Assembly (NCBI RefSeq): GCF_000966285.1
Contig: NZ_KQ031391.1
Coordinates: forward strand, 5,952,430-6,016,429
Reading direction: 5' to 3'
Length of the DNA stretch: 64,000 nt
From: Pseudofrankia sp. DC12
Lineage (GTDB): Bacteria > Actinomycetota > Actinomycetes > Frankiales > Frankiaceae
The translations under genes and the position numbers were made by a program. The first letter of the stretch is position 1, and every line of letters begins with the position of its first letter. The notes beneath the pieces were generated by a model, which was not told where the DNA came from, did not search any database, and saw only the letters and a list, made by a program, of their open reading frames with translations. Positions 32,365 to 42,400 of this stretch are shown here, piece by piece.

Positions 32365-33912
32365 CTAGGCCGGTTGCCCGGTCTTGGGGAACGCGGGGAG
32401 CGCCCGCTCGGCGCTGGACGCGCGCGGCAGCGCCAGCGCGGCGATCACGCAGGCGAGCGCCATGACACCGGCCATCACGTAGAACACGGCGCGGGTCGCC
32501 TGCGCGAAGTCGAGCTGGACGAAGTGCGGGATCGCTGCCGTGGAGCCGCTCGCGTGGTCGGACTGGGACGACGCGGCGGCGATCCGGTGAGCCTCGGCCG
32601 GCGGCGCGCCCTGGGCGACCAGCGAGCTCGTCAGGTGTGAGCGCAGCTGGGTCACCTGGATGGTGCCGAGAACGGCGATCCCCAGGCTGGAGCCGTAGTT
32701 GCGGACCGTCTGGGTGATACCCGTGACCTCGCCGTAGGCCGTGGCAGGTGCCCGGTTGAGGGCGTCGGTGTTCGCCTGCCCGATGATCAGGCCCATTCCG
32801 GCGCCGGTGAGGATGATGCACCAGATCTGGCCGCCGAGGTGCAGCGAGTCGAGCCGCTCGCCCCAGAGCGCGAGCCCTGCGGCCGCGAGGGCGCAGCCCA
32901 GGACCACCGGGCGCCGGGCGCCGCCCCGGTCGAGCATCCGCCCGCCCAGCTGCGCCGCGGTCGCGAAGCCGAGGAAGAAGTAGAGCAGCAGCAGGCCCGA
33001 GCTGGCCGGTTTCTCGCCGAGCGAGACCTGGGCGTACTCGCTCGCGAAGAAGAAGATCGGGACGAACGCGACCATCGACAGGCCGAGGATCACGTTGTCG
33101 ACGAGAAAGCCCCGGTCGGCGAAGATCTTCAGGTCGATCAGCGGTGACCGGGTGCGCAGCTCGACCCAGCCGAAGACCAGCAGCAGGACGAAGCCGAGCC
33201 CGATGCACCCGCCGGTCAACGGGTCCGACCAGCCCCAGCGGGCCGCCTGCTGGAAGCCGAACACCGACAGACCCGTCCCGGCGGCGACCAGGGCGAACCC
33301 GCGGTAGTCCATCCGGGCCCTGGTGCGCACGGAGGCCGGTCGCGCGAGCACCGTCAGCACGAGCGCCACGACCGCGATCGGGATGTTCACCCAGAAGATC
33401 GCCCGCCAGGTCCACTGGGTGAGGAAGCCACCCAGCGCCGGGCCGACGGCCGTCAGCCCGCCGGCGATCCCGAAGAACAACGCCATCGCCTTGCCGCGCT
33501 CGCGCACCTCGTAGCTGTTGACGACGATCGCCAGCGCCGCCGGGTACATCAGGGCTCCGCCGGCGCCCTGCAGGGCTCGGAACGTCACGATCCACGCCTC
33601 GGCCAGGCTCCCCGATGGCGTGAAGCCACACATGGCCGAGGCGCCGGCGAAGGTGGCGATCCCGATGAGGACCATCGTCCGGTGCCCGAGGGTGTCCGCG
33701 AGCCGCCCCCCGAACGCGAACAGCGCCGCAAGCGCCAGTAGATAGGCGTTGACGGCCCACTGGACCCCGGTCGCGGACAGCTTCAGCTCGCTCTGGACCT
33801 GCGGAGCGGCGATCGAGACGATCGTCATGTCGATGAACGTCATCGCCACAGCGAAGATCATCGCGGTGAGCGCGAGACCGCGGCGCGGGCTGCCGATGTC
33901 GGCTGTGGTCAT
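32365..33912 (-). CDS. MFS drug efflux transporter, DHA2 (EmrB/QacA) family
   Basis: The 515-residue integral membrane protein has about 14 helices. It contains the DHA2 helix-1 region (MTFIDMTIVSIAAPQVQSEL), motif A (GGRLADTLGHRTMVLIG) and the motif C-like stretch (GPALGGFLTQWTWRAIFWVN). Such proton antiporters export dyes, quaternary amines or natural products. ATG 33912 fits the fold. The coding direction is the same as the HerA cluster, but the 158-base gap suggests its own promoter. Confidence 0.93.
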   Translation of the reverse strand: MTTADIGSPRRGLALTAMIFAVAMTFIDMTIVSIAAPQVQSELKLSATGVQWAVNAYLLALAALFAFGGRLADTLGHRTMVLIGIATFAGASAMCGFTPSGSLAEAWIVTFRALQGAGGALMYPAALAIVVNSYEVRERGKAMALFFGIAGGLTAVGPALGGFLTQWTWRAIFWVNIPIAVVALVLTVLARPASVRTRARMDYRGFALVAAGTGLSVFGFQQAARWGWSDPLTGGCIGLGFVLLLVFGWVELRTRSPLIDLKIFADRGFLVDNVILGLSMVAFVPIFFFASEYAQVSLGEKPASSGLLLLYFFLGFATAAQLGGRMLDRGGARRPVVLGCALAAAGLALWGERLDSLHLGGQIWCIILTGAGMGLIIGQANTDALNRAPATAYGEVTGITQTVRNYGSSLGIAVLGTIQVTQLRSHLTSSLVAQGAPPAEAHRIAAASSQSDHASGSTAAIPHFVQLDFAQATRAVFYVMAGVMALACVIAALALPRASSAERALPAFPKTGQPA

Positions 33913-34070
33913 GTCCGACTCCAGGCGTGCGCGGAACCGCGCCAGCGGCCCGTCCGAGTGGGTTCACGAGCTCTGCCCGTTCCGTCCACCGTAGCCGCCC
34001 GCACGCTCGGCGCCACGAGGTCCTCCGGATGTACGTCCCGAGATCGGGCGATCCGCGCAGAAGCGCGTGG

Positions 34071-37000
34071 TCAGGACCTTCTGGCGCGCGCGACTACCTC
34101 CTCGGGCGCAAGAGGGCTCGCAGGGTGATGGCTTAGGCATAGCGGCGTGGTGAGCCGCTGGAAGGGCAGCCCCTCGCTGACGGAGTAGAACTCGCCCACG
34201 CCGAGATGGCCGATGTCCGGCGCGTCGCCACCCATCACCTTCGCCATCTCCCTGGCGGTGTCGATCTGCGTCGGCGAGTTCAGCCGGCCGAAGAACTGCG
34301 TCGCCGCGTTGCCTGGAATCCGGTTGTGGAGGCCCTTCGGCGCCTGCGTCGCGAACACCAGGCCGAGCCCGTACTTGCGGACCTGCGAGGCGAGCATGAG
34401 CGTGCTCGCGGTGCAGGGTGTGGAGCCGCCCGACGGCGCGAAGGTCTGCGCTTCGTCCATCACGAACAGGCCGCCGAGCGGCCGGTCCGTCGCCGGGTTG
34501 CGTTTCGCCCAGGCGAACAGTGCTATCTGCAGCTGGCTTACGAAACTTTGCCGCTGCGCGTCGTCCGGCAGCCCGGAAAGGTTGATGACCGAAATCCGAG
34601 CCCGCCGGCTGGCGGCCGGAGTCAGCAGCTCTCCGGGGTCGACGGCGGTTCCGCCTCCCCCGAACAGCGGATCGTTGATGGTCGCCGCACGCAGCGTCTG
34701 TGCCATCTCCTTTCCCGCCCGGTCGTCCGGGTCGAGATCGGTGACCCCATCCGGCAGCTCGCGCAGCAGCTCGATGAACGCGTCGAGGCTGCTCCGGTTG
34801 CTCCGGGCGAAGTGGCGCAACGCCTGGCGCAGGATTGCCTGACCGATCACGGCCCGCCTGGTCGCGCCCGCGACGCCCGCGCGGGCGGCGAGCGTCGAGG
34901 CGGCTACGTCGATCGCCAGGCCCAGCTCCTCGGTGTTTCCGAGTAGGCCGGCGAAGTCGGGCAGCGGCTGAAAACTCAACGGCCGGCCGCTGTCGCGGCG
35001 CGGCGTCCAGATGACGACGTCCGCGCCCGCGAGGTACTCGGTTGCCAGCTCCGCGTCGCCAGGCGCCCAGCGGGCTGGCCGCTCGGGCCAGGCGTCGCCA
35101 AGGCGGGCCAGGTCGTTGTTCGGATCCAACACGATCGAGGAGACTCCGCGCAGGGCACATTCCTCGATCAGCCGGCGAATCAGCACCGTCTTTCCCGAGC
35201 CGGACCCGGCGAAGATCGCGGTGTGCTTGCGCAGGGCGTCCAGCTGGATCTCGACGGGGGCCTTCGACGGGGCGGAACCGACAGGCACCGCGGTTCCATG
35301 GCGAATGAGGCCGTCCCGTCCGGCTCCCGTGGCCAGGCTGGCGGGCCGCTGGCCGGCCGGCGTGGCCGGGCCCGTCGGGGAAACCTCGTCCGTTGCCGGC
35401 GGGGGCGAGCCGAGATCCGGCTCCGGCGAGGCCAGCTCGCTGAACACGTCACCCAGCGTGTCGCTGAGCAGCTTGGTCGAGCTGGCCGGACGCCGAGACC
35501 GCAGCCAGACGTCGGCCGCCGGATGGTGCTCGTCGAGCAGTTGGCGCAGTGCGGCGAGGACGCGGAGGTCGTCGGTCGCCAGGAGGCAGGTGGTCCCGCC
35601 GGAAGCCTTAAGCTTCTCTACGGCTTCCTGAGTCTTGGCGCCCTTGCTCCACTCGTCCTCGCGCAGCAGCACCAAGCGGCGCCGGATCGCCATGCCCGAG
35701 GAGCCGGAGCCGGAGCCGATGCCGGCGGCCGTGGCGGCGCCCTGTAGCCGGGTCAGCGCCGTCCTAGGATTCGTCGCGAGGACCGCCCGGAAGGACCAGT
35801 GGGTCTCGTCCCCGGTGTCCTCGTCGAGGACATGGCGCAGCCGAGCGTGCAGATAGGGCTTCGCGCTTGGCTTCGGGTCGTACCGGAACGAGGCTCCCGC
35901 CTCGCCCAGCTCGATGATCCAGGCGGCCAGCCCGGCGGCGAGCAGCCCAGGAAACACGGCGTCCTCCGTCGTCGCTGTGAGCGTGTCGGCAGCTGCCTCC
36001 TCCAGCAGATGCTCGAAGGCGGCGTCCAACGCGGCGAGCTCATCCGTCACTGGAGGAGACACAAGGCCCGGTCCGACCGGCGGCTCGTTGTGCTCGGCGT
36101 CGAGCTTGCTCAGCTCGGTCACCGTGCCGGTCGCCAGGCATGCCTGGATATGACGGTCGATGCACTGCAACAACGCGCGCGGGGTGTAGTCGCTCGCGCC
36201 GTGTAGCGCCTCGGCGCTGACCGGCCACGTCGGGTACTTCGGCGTGAAGTCGATGGCCTGATACCGCTCGGCGAACCGGCGCCGGACGATCTGCTCGGCC
36301 AGCTCGGCGGTGCCGATGACGCCCAACGGGCTCGCCACGCGGAATCGGTCCCGTACGGAGGTGACGGCCTGCTTGTCGATCAGGTCCCAGGTCGACGGCA
36401 GACAGGTCAGCAGACAGAGCGTTCGCGTGGTCTGGTCCCGCAGCCCGAGCAGGCCGTCGGCGACCTGGTGGACGATCGGGCCGGCCTCGCGCGAGCCGGG
36501 CTCTCCGTCCTCGTAGGACACACGTGACTCGGCGATCGCGGTGTCGATCTGGTCCACCGCGATGACTGTCGGTCCCGTCAGGGAGAGCAGCCTGGAGACC
36601 TCACGGACGATCTGCTGGGCAGGCGTCGGCGTGGCGCGCATGCCGCGTTCGGACCGCTCGTGCAGGAACTGCTCCTCCATCGACAGCAGGTAGCCGCGGC
36701 CGACATCCTCGGCGTCGTAGTCGTCGGAGCCGAACAGGACGAGGGCGCGCAGGGTGTCCTGGCAGTCCCGGCCGATGACGCGGTCGAAACTGCGTAGCGC
36801 GACGACGAGGTCCTTCAGCCGCGACTGCTCGTAGGGGGCCTGACCGGTCACGACCGCGGTCACCTCGGGCGGTGCCGAGATGAGCGTGGCCAGGCGGCGC
36901 AGAAAAACCCGCAGCTGAGTGTCGTGGCCGTCGATCTCGCGAGTCAGCCCGTCGACCACCGAGGCGAGCACGCTCTCCCAGAACGGCGTGCCGCCGAGCG

Positions 37001-37280
37001 GGCCGACGAGGAAGAAGTAGCCGCCGGCGGCATGAACCCGTTCCCGAACCCAACCGAGCAGGTGGGTCTTGCCCGTGCCAGCCTGGCCCTGGATCACGAG
37101 GCCCATGGGGTTGGGTCGACCGGTGCTGGCGGTCGCCGTGGCCAGGTTGTCGGTGACCGAACGGGCGGCTACCGGGTGAATGCCGTCGACGTGGTCTGGT
37201 GCCGACCGCCACACGTCCTCCGGGGTGCGGACCCAGTCCAGCTTCAGCGCCGCGAAGGCATCCTGCTCCCGAGCGCCCAT
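34071..37280 (-). CDS. Dual-ATPase protein: AAA/ORC-like NTPase fused to HerA-like translocase
   Basis: The 1069-residue soluble protein has two P-loop engines. N-terminal: Walker A GQAGTGKT (residues 65-72), Walker B VIAVDQID (239-246), then sensor-like and winged-helix-like segments (to about 480), the plan of ORC/STAND-type AAA proteins. A short Pro-rich linker (about 610-670) leads to a HerA/FtsK-like domain with Walker A GSGSGKT (about 690), a helical insert, Walker B LFVMDEAQ (about 940) and the FATQAP and NSPTQIDTA motifs after it. Its ATG overlaps the stop of the winged-helix gene (TGATG). With the nuclease two genes upstream it probably forms a DNA-translocating complex. Confidence 0.8.
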   Translation of the reverse strand: MGAREQDAFAALKLDWVRTPEDVWRSAPDHVDGIHPVAARSVTDNLATATASTGRPNPMGLVIQGQAGTGKTHLLGWVRERVHAAGGYFFLVGPLGGTPFWESVLASVVDGLTREIDGHDTQLRVFLRRLATLISAPPEVTAVVTGQAPYEQSRLKDLVVALRSFDRVIGRDCQDTLRALVLFGSDDYDAEDVGRGYLLSMEEQFLHERSERGMRATPTPAQQIVREVSRLLSLTGPTVIAVDQIDTAIAESRVSYEDGEPGSREAGPIVHQVADGLLGLRDQTTRTLCLLTCLPSTWDLIDKQAVTSVRDRFRVASPLGVIGTAELAEQIVRRRFAERYQAIDFTPKYPTWPVSAEALHGASDYTPRALLQCIDRHIQACLATGTVTELSKLDAEHNEPPVGPGLVSPPVTDELAALDAAFEHLLEEAAADTLTATTEDAVFPGLLAAGLAAWIIELGEAGASFRYDPKPSAKPYLHARLRHVLDEDTGDETHWSFRAVLATNPRTALTRLQGAATAAGIGSGSGSSGMAIRRRLVLLREDEWSKGAKTQEAVEKLKASGGTTCLLATDDLRVLAALRQLLDEHHPAADVWLRSRRPASSTKLLSDTLGDVFSELASPEPDLGSPPPATDEVSPTGPATPAGQRPASLATGAGRDGLIRHGTAVPVGSAPSKAPVEIQLDALRKHTAIFAGSGSGKTVLIRRLIEECALRGVSSIVLDPNNDLARLGDAWPERPARWAPGDAELATEYLAGADVVIWTPRRDSGRPLSFQPLPDFAGLLGNTEELGLAIDVAASTLAARAGVAGATRRAVIGQAILRQALRHFARSNRSSLDAFIELLRELPDGVTDLDPDDRAGKEMAQTLRAATINDPLFGGGGTAVDPGELLTPAASRRARISVINLSGLPDDAQRQSFVSQLQIALFAWAKRNPATDRPLGGLFVMDEAQTFAPSGGSTPCTASTLMLASQVRKYGLGLVFATQAPKGLHNRIPGNAATQFFGRLNSPTQIDTAREMAKVMGGDAPDIGHLGVGEFYSVSEGLPFQRLTTPLCLSHHPASPLAPEEVVARARRS

Positions 37281-37936
37281 CAGTTCTCGATCAGCAGCAG
37301 GTGCTTGTCCTGCCCGCCGATCCGGACGGCGGCCGCGCGGTCCGAACTCGTCAAGGTCTTCTGGTCCTCCTCCGGAGCGATCGTCACGCCCGACCCGGGC
37401 GCGCGGTTGAGCTCCCGCAGTACCTCGTCGACGTCCTGACGGGGGGTGTCACCCAGCCGCGGGCGCAGCGCGGACAACCGCACCCACGCACCGGGCCGCT
37501 GGGCGAGGTCGCGATAGGCAACCCGGATCGTCTGCTCGAGATCCTCCGCGACGGCCGGCGCGCTGCCCTCCGTCGGAGCCGGCTGCGCGGCGAAGACGTC
37601 GGCCAGGGTAAGACCGGCCCGGCCGAGGTACCTGGAGAGCCCTCCGAGCAGCGCGTACACCGCGCCAGGCGGGACGGCGAACGTCCGGGACTCGGGCAGC
37701 GGCGCGGCCAGCTCCTGCCCGCAGCGGGCCCACCCGTCGTCGGTCAGCGAGTGGACGAACGCACGGCCGAACTTGTGGCTCTCGACCAGTTTGAGCTCGT
37801 TGAGTACCCGCCGGTTCGCGCCGTCGATAGTAAGCCGGAAGCGTTCCTTCAGCTCGGGGTTGGAGACCGCCCGGTCCACCGCCATCAACGTCAGCAGCGC
37901 GCCGAGCTGGCTTCCCGACAGCCTCTCGTCGGTCAT
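37280..37936 (-). CDS. Winged-helix-like adaptor protein, unknown
   Basis: The 218-residue protein has an N-terminal winged-helix-like fold (AVDRAVSNPELKERFRLTID, GANRRVLNELKLVES, FVHSLTDDGWARCG), a middle helical region and a C-terminal part with RDLAQRPGAWVRLSALRPRL, VDEVLRELNR and VRIGGQDKHLLLIEN. It has no catalytic motif. Its position between the nuclease (22 bases upstream) and the dual ATPase (1-base overlap) suggests a DNA- or protein-binding adaptor of the same complex. I do not recognise a named family. Confidence 0.7.
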   Translation of the reverse strand: MTDERLSGSQLGALLTLMAVDRAVSNPELKERFRLTIDGANRRVLNELKLVESHKFGRAFVHSLTDDGWARCGQELAAPLPESRTFAVPPGAVYALLGGLSRYLGRAGLTLADVFAAQPAPTEGSAPAVAEDLEQTIRVAYRDLAQRPGAWVRLSALRPRLGDTPRQDVDEVLRELNRAPGSGVTIAPEEDQKTLTSSDRAAAVRIGGQDKHLLLIEN

Positions 37937-37958
37937 CTTGTCTCGCCCTTTCTCTTGG

Positions 37959-39149
37959 TCACCGTCGGCGTTCCTGTTGGTCCTGGCGCCGAAGGTGAAG
38001 CAGTCGTTCGATCTTGCTGAGTACGTCGGCCGTGTCGACCAGAACCTGGTTGTTGGTGAATCGCAGCACCGCGTAGCCAGCCAGGGTCAGGTCGACGTCG
38101 CGGCGGCGGTCGGCCTCGTAGTGCGCCGGCGAGTGGTGCTCCGGTCCGTCAATCTCCACAGCGCACCGCTCGGCCCGCCACAGCAGGTCGACCCGAATCG
38201 GGCTCGCCAGCGGGCCGGACCGGTAGGTCTCGTTCCAGGACCGGCCGCCGGCCCAGACCCTGGTTGCCAGAGCCCGCTCGAGCCGGGCCTCGGCCGCGCT
38301 CGCCGGATGCGGCTGGCCGCTGACCGGCGGGTAGCTCAGCATCGGCTCCTCGGCGCGACGGCGAACACCGACCTGGTCGGTCGTTCCTCCGGCGTCGGGG
38401 AGGCCGGCGTGGATACTCGTGAGACGGTTGAGCGACGGATGGCGGCTGTCGAGGCTCGGCTCGGCGCTGTCGGGCCAGGGGAGCCACACCGCGAACCGAC
38501 CGTGGTAGGCCAGCCACTCCATGGCCGCGATCAGCGAGGCCACCGGCCGTGGCCCCGGTTCGCTCGGCCCAGAGGGCGGGAAAACGAGCAGAGCTGCGGT
38601 TGTCCGCTGGTAGGACGCGGCTATGACGCGGGCGAGGCCGGCCGCGCGCAACTCGTCCAGGAAGCGCCGCTGCCGTGCGGCCGCGGGTGGATCTCCAGAA
38701 ACCGCGCGGCCGGCGAGGTCGGCCAAGAACGGACCAAAGTCAGCCGTGGTGGCCGCGATCGTCGTCGCGAGCGCGCGGGCCGCGGCGACAGTCGCGCCGG
38801 ACGCGCGGGCCGCCGTCTCCCGGTCCAGCCGGCCGGTTGCTGGCTCGGTGGCGTCAGGTGTGTCGCGCCCGGCGGCTACGAGATCGAGGCCGTCGGCGCC
38901 GGGGAGCCAGCTGGGGAACAACTCGCGCGCGGCCTGGTCCAACTGGGCGAGGAGACTCGTGACAATCGACGCCGTGCTGGCGGTCAGGTCGCGGGGAGGC
39001 CGGTAGCGCACGGCTGCTGGAGCCTCGACGGGCAGTGGGTCGAGGGAGCGGTCGAGTGCCTCCGCGGTCGCGTCGACGACGCGCGCGACCCGTCCCGGCG
39101 GGACATGCGCCCACCACGAAACCACCGCCGAACCCCCCGACCGTGACAC
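37959..39149 (-). CDS. Protein with C-terminal Vsr/DUF559-type endonuclease domain
   Basis: The 396-residue protein has an Ala-rich helical N-terminal region of about 280 residues of unknown role. The C-terminal nuclease of the Vsr/DUF559 (REase_MTES_1575-like) fold begins SAAEARLERALATRVWAGGR, then IRVDLLWRAERCAVEIDGPE with the D...ExD active site, HH, YEADRRRDVDLTLAGYAVLR and F-NNQVLVD. These residues agree with metal-dependent DNA cleavage. It is the first gene of the nuclease, winged-helix, dual-ATPase operon. The 263 bases upstream (39150-39412) hold no gene and must carry the promoter or read-through from the 1447-residue gene. Confidence 0.75.
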   Translation of the reverse strand: MSRSGGSAVVSWWAHVPPGRVARVVDATAEALDRSLDPLPVEAPAAVRYRPPRDLTASTASIVTSLLAQLDQAARELFPSWLPGADGLDLVAAGRDTPDATEPATGRLDRETAARASGATVAAARALATTIAATTADFGPFLADLAGRAVSGDPPAAARQRRFLDELRAAGLARVIAASYQRTTAALLVFPPSGPSEPGPRPVASLIAAMEWLAYHGRFAVWLPWPDSAEPSLDSRHPSLNRLTSIHAGLPDAGGTTDQVGVRRRAEEPMLSYPPVSGQPHPASAAEARLERALATRVWAGGRSWNETYRSGPLASPIRVDLLWRAERCAVEIDGPEHHSPAHYEADRRRDVDLTLAGYAVLRFTNNQVLVDTADVLSKIERLLHLRRQDQQERRR

Positions 39150-39412
39150 ATCACGTGAAGCCTGCCTGGCGAGCCACGTGCGCTCTACGCGACAGCGGCC
39201 CCCGCCGCCCGATATGCCGCGTCACAGGTTCCCACATAGATGCGACACATGGGGCGTCGCCCTGCCTGGGAGGCACGCGGGCCGACCTGGACGTTGTGTG
39301 ACGAGCCGGCGAACTCGGGTGATCACCGGCGTCACGGCACCTCCGGCCAGAGCGGTCGGTTCGCACCGGTCCACAGCGCCTCTCCTGCGCGGCGGCCGTG
39401 GCCGTCGGGCCC

Positions 39413-42400
39413 TCATGGGCGGCGCGCGCGGGCCAGGACCTCGTCGACGGGCAGCGGCCAGCCAGGGTGGTGGCTCAGGCAGAGCGGAGCCGTGACGCAG
39501 GGGAACGGGAGGCCGGCGCCGGCGGTGTAGAACTCGCCGACCCCGAGGCGGCCGATGCCCGGTGCCTCGCCGCCCAGCGCCCGCGCCATGACCCGGGCCG
39601 TGTCGATCTGGGCTGGCGGGTTGAGCCGGCCGAAGAACTGGGTGGCGGCCAGCCGCGGGAGCCGGTCCGACAGGGCGTGGGGGGACGGGGTGGTGAAGAT
39701 CAGGCCGAGCCCCTGGCCGCCGGCCTCGGCGGCAAGCCGCAGGGTGCTCTCGGTGCTCGGCGTCGGCAGGCCGGCCGGCGCGAGGCGGTGCGCCTCGTCC
39801 ATGACCACCAGGCCCGCCAGTGGCCGGTCCGCCGCGGGCAGCTGGCCGGCCCAGGCCGTGGTGACGAGCTGGAGCTGGCGGACGAACGTCTGCCGCGCCT
39901 CGTCGGTCGGCAGCCCGGCCAGGCTCACGACCGACACCCTCGCCCGCTGGCCGGGCGCCTGGGTGAGCAACTCGCCCGGGTCGATGGACTCGGCGTCGAG
40001 CGGGCGCCCGTCCGGCCGCCCCGGCGTCCACACCACGACGTCCGTGCTCGCGAGGTACTCGCGGGCCAGCTCCGCGTCGCCGGGCGCCCAGCCCGCCGGT
40101 GGCGACGGCCAGGCGTCGCCGAGGCGGACCAGATCGCCGGTGGGATCCAGCACGATCGACGAGACCCCGCGCAGCGCGGCCTCCTCGACGAGACGCCGGA
40201 CAAGCACCGTCTTGCCCACACCAGACCCGCCGAAGATCACCGTATGGCGGCGCAGCCTCGCCAGGGGCAGCCGGACCGGGGACCGCGTACCGGCGGCCAC
40301 GCCGATCGGGACCGACTCGGCGGGGCCGGGCCGGGGAACCGGCCCCGCCGCCAGCTCGACGGGCCGCTCACCGTGGCCGTTGAGCTGGGCTGGACGGCGT
40401 GACAGTTCGAAGCGGGGCCCGGGGCGGCTGGCCTGCGCCGTGACGGCGGGACCGACGGAGATCGTCAGGTCGGGGAATCCGGTCGAGACGACTGGGACAG
40501 GTTCCACGAGGGGCGCGGCCGCGGGGGAGCCGAGGGAGAACGCCATCGCCAAGGCAGCGGCCGGGTCCTCGGTGGGGTCCAGGGCAGGCACCGGCGCAGG
40601 GGGCTGGGCCAGGGGCTCGGCCGGGGTCGATGGCCGGCCGGCCGGCAGCGGGGCCGTGGGCGTCACCGGAACCAGGCCGGCCGTCCGGGCCAGCGTGGGC
40701 CGCAGCGGCCACGCCGGCGGCCGGGCGTCGCTGGAAGCCGAGGCTTCCTGAGCTGGTTCGGCCGGTGGACGCGGCTCGACCGGTGCCGCCGCGGGTGCTG
40801 GGCTGGCGGCCTGAGCCGCCGCCGGGCCCGCCACCGCCGCCGACGGCTCCGCTGGGGGAACGGCGAGCGGTGCGGGCGTCCCAGGCGGCGGGACCGGGAT
40901 CAGCCATGACGTGCCGGGGGCAGCCGGTCCAGCACCCGATGGCGGGCCAACCGGTGCGCGGGCGCCTGGCGTCCTCTGGTTCGCCTTTGCCGTGCCGTCG
41001 CGCGGTGGCACCGTCCGGTCGAGCACCCGCGCCGGCGCGCCGAGCGGTGGCGTGCTCGGCGCGGCCGGGGCCGACCCGATGGATGGCGCCGGCGGGCTGG
41101 AGGCCGGCGGGACCGGCGGTGCCGGGGCGCCGAAGGTCGGCGCAGCGGATGGGGCATCGCTCGCGCCTCCCGCCACCGGGACGGGGACGAGCACCGGTGT
41201 GGCGGCGATGCCTGGTCGGAGCAGCTCTCTGGGGCTTACCCCCCAAGGCGCACGCGCGGCCGTGGGGTGCGCCGGGCCTGGCTCGGCCTGGCCGACGGCC
41301 CCGGTCGGCGCCAGCCAGTCCGTCCCATCCGGGGCTACGCGCGGATCCTCAGCCGTGGCCAGGTCCCGGCCCGGCGGCTCCGCGGTCGTCGTCGGCTCCG
41401 CGGTCGTCGTCGGCTCCGCCGCGAGGACCACCGCCGGTGCCGGCGCCGCCGGAGCTACCATCGCCGCGGCTGGTGGTGCCGGCGCGGGGCCCGCCGCCGC
41501 TACCGACGGCGGCTCGACGGTGGCCGTCGCGACGGACGCGAGCGCCGGCGGCGCCGGCTCCGGATGTCCGTTCAACGGACGCAGGTGCGCCGCGGCCGGC
41601 GCGGTGACGACGAAGGGTGAACGGCTGGCGGGCACGGCGATCACGGGTGGGTACCGCGTGGGCTCGGGCGCGAGCTCCTGGAACAGCGCCCCGAGCGTGG
41701 CCGCCAGCAGCGGGGAGGCACTCGCGGGCCGGCGGGCGAGCAGCCAGGTTCCCAACGCCGGATGCCGTCCGTCCAACAGCTCGCGCAGTGCCGCGAAGGT
41801 GCGGACGTCCTCCTCGGTGAGCAGCTCGGTCACGCCGCCGGCCCGCTCGAACGCCGCCACGGCATCGGGCAGCATCGCCCGACTGGCCGGGTCGGTGTCA
41901 GCCCGCGTCGCCGTCCGGTCGCCGCCTGGGGTGCGTTCCCAGGTCACGGCCTGGTCCCAGGCCGCGGTGCGCAGCACCACCAGCGTCCGGCGGTTGGACG
42001 GGAAGGCAGCCGGGCGGCGCGTGCCGCGACCGTCGCCTGCGCCGATGCCGCTGGCGAGCCCGGCCATCGCGCAGGCACTGTTGAGCCGGTTCAGTGCCGT
42101 CCACGGCCGCGAGGTGAGGACCGCGCGGAAGGACCAGTGCGCCTCGGCCCCGCGCTCGGTCAGGTGCTGGCGCAGCCGGGCGTGCAGAGCCGGCCGGCCA
42201 CTGAGCGTGGCGTCACGGGTGAAGGCGCCACCCGCGGGCCCCAGCTCGGTGATCCACGCGTCCAGGCCGGCGGCGAGCAGGTCCGGCACGAGCACGTCCT
42301 CGTTGTGCTCGGTCAGCGCGGCCAGCCCGGGGGCGGCCGCGCGTAGCCGGGCCCAGGCGACATCCAGCTCGGCGAAGCCGACCACGAGCCGCCGGTCCGC

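Noticed and set aside
31047-32465. 472-residue plus-strand frame across the CoA transferase gene
   Set aside because: Shadow of the CaiB/BaiF gene, Arg/Gly-rich, no start signal.
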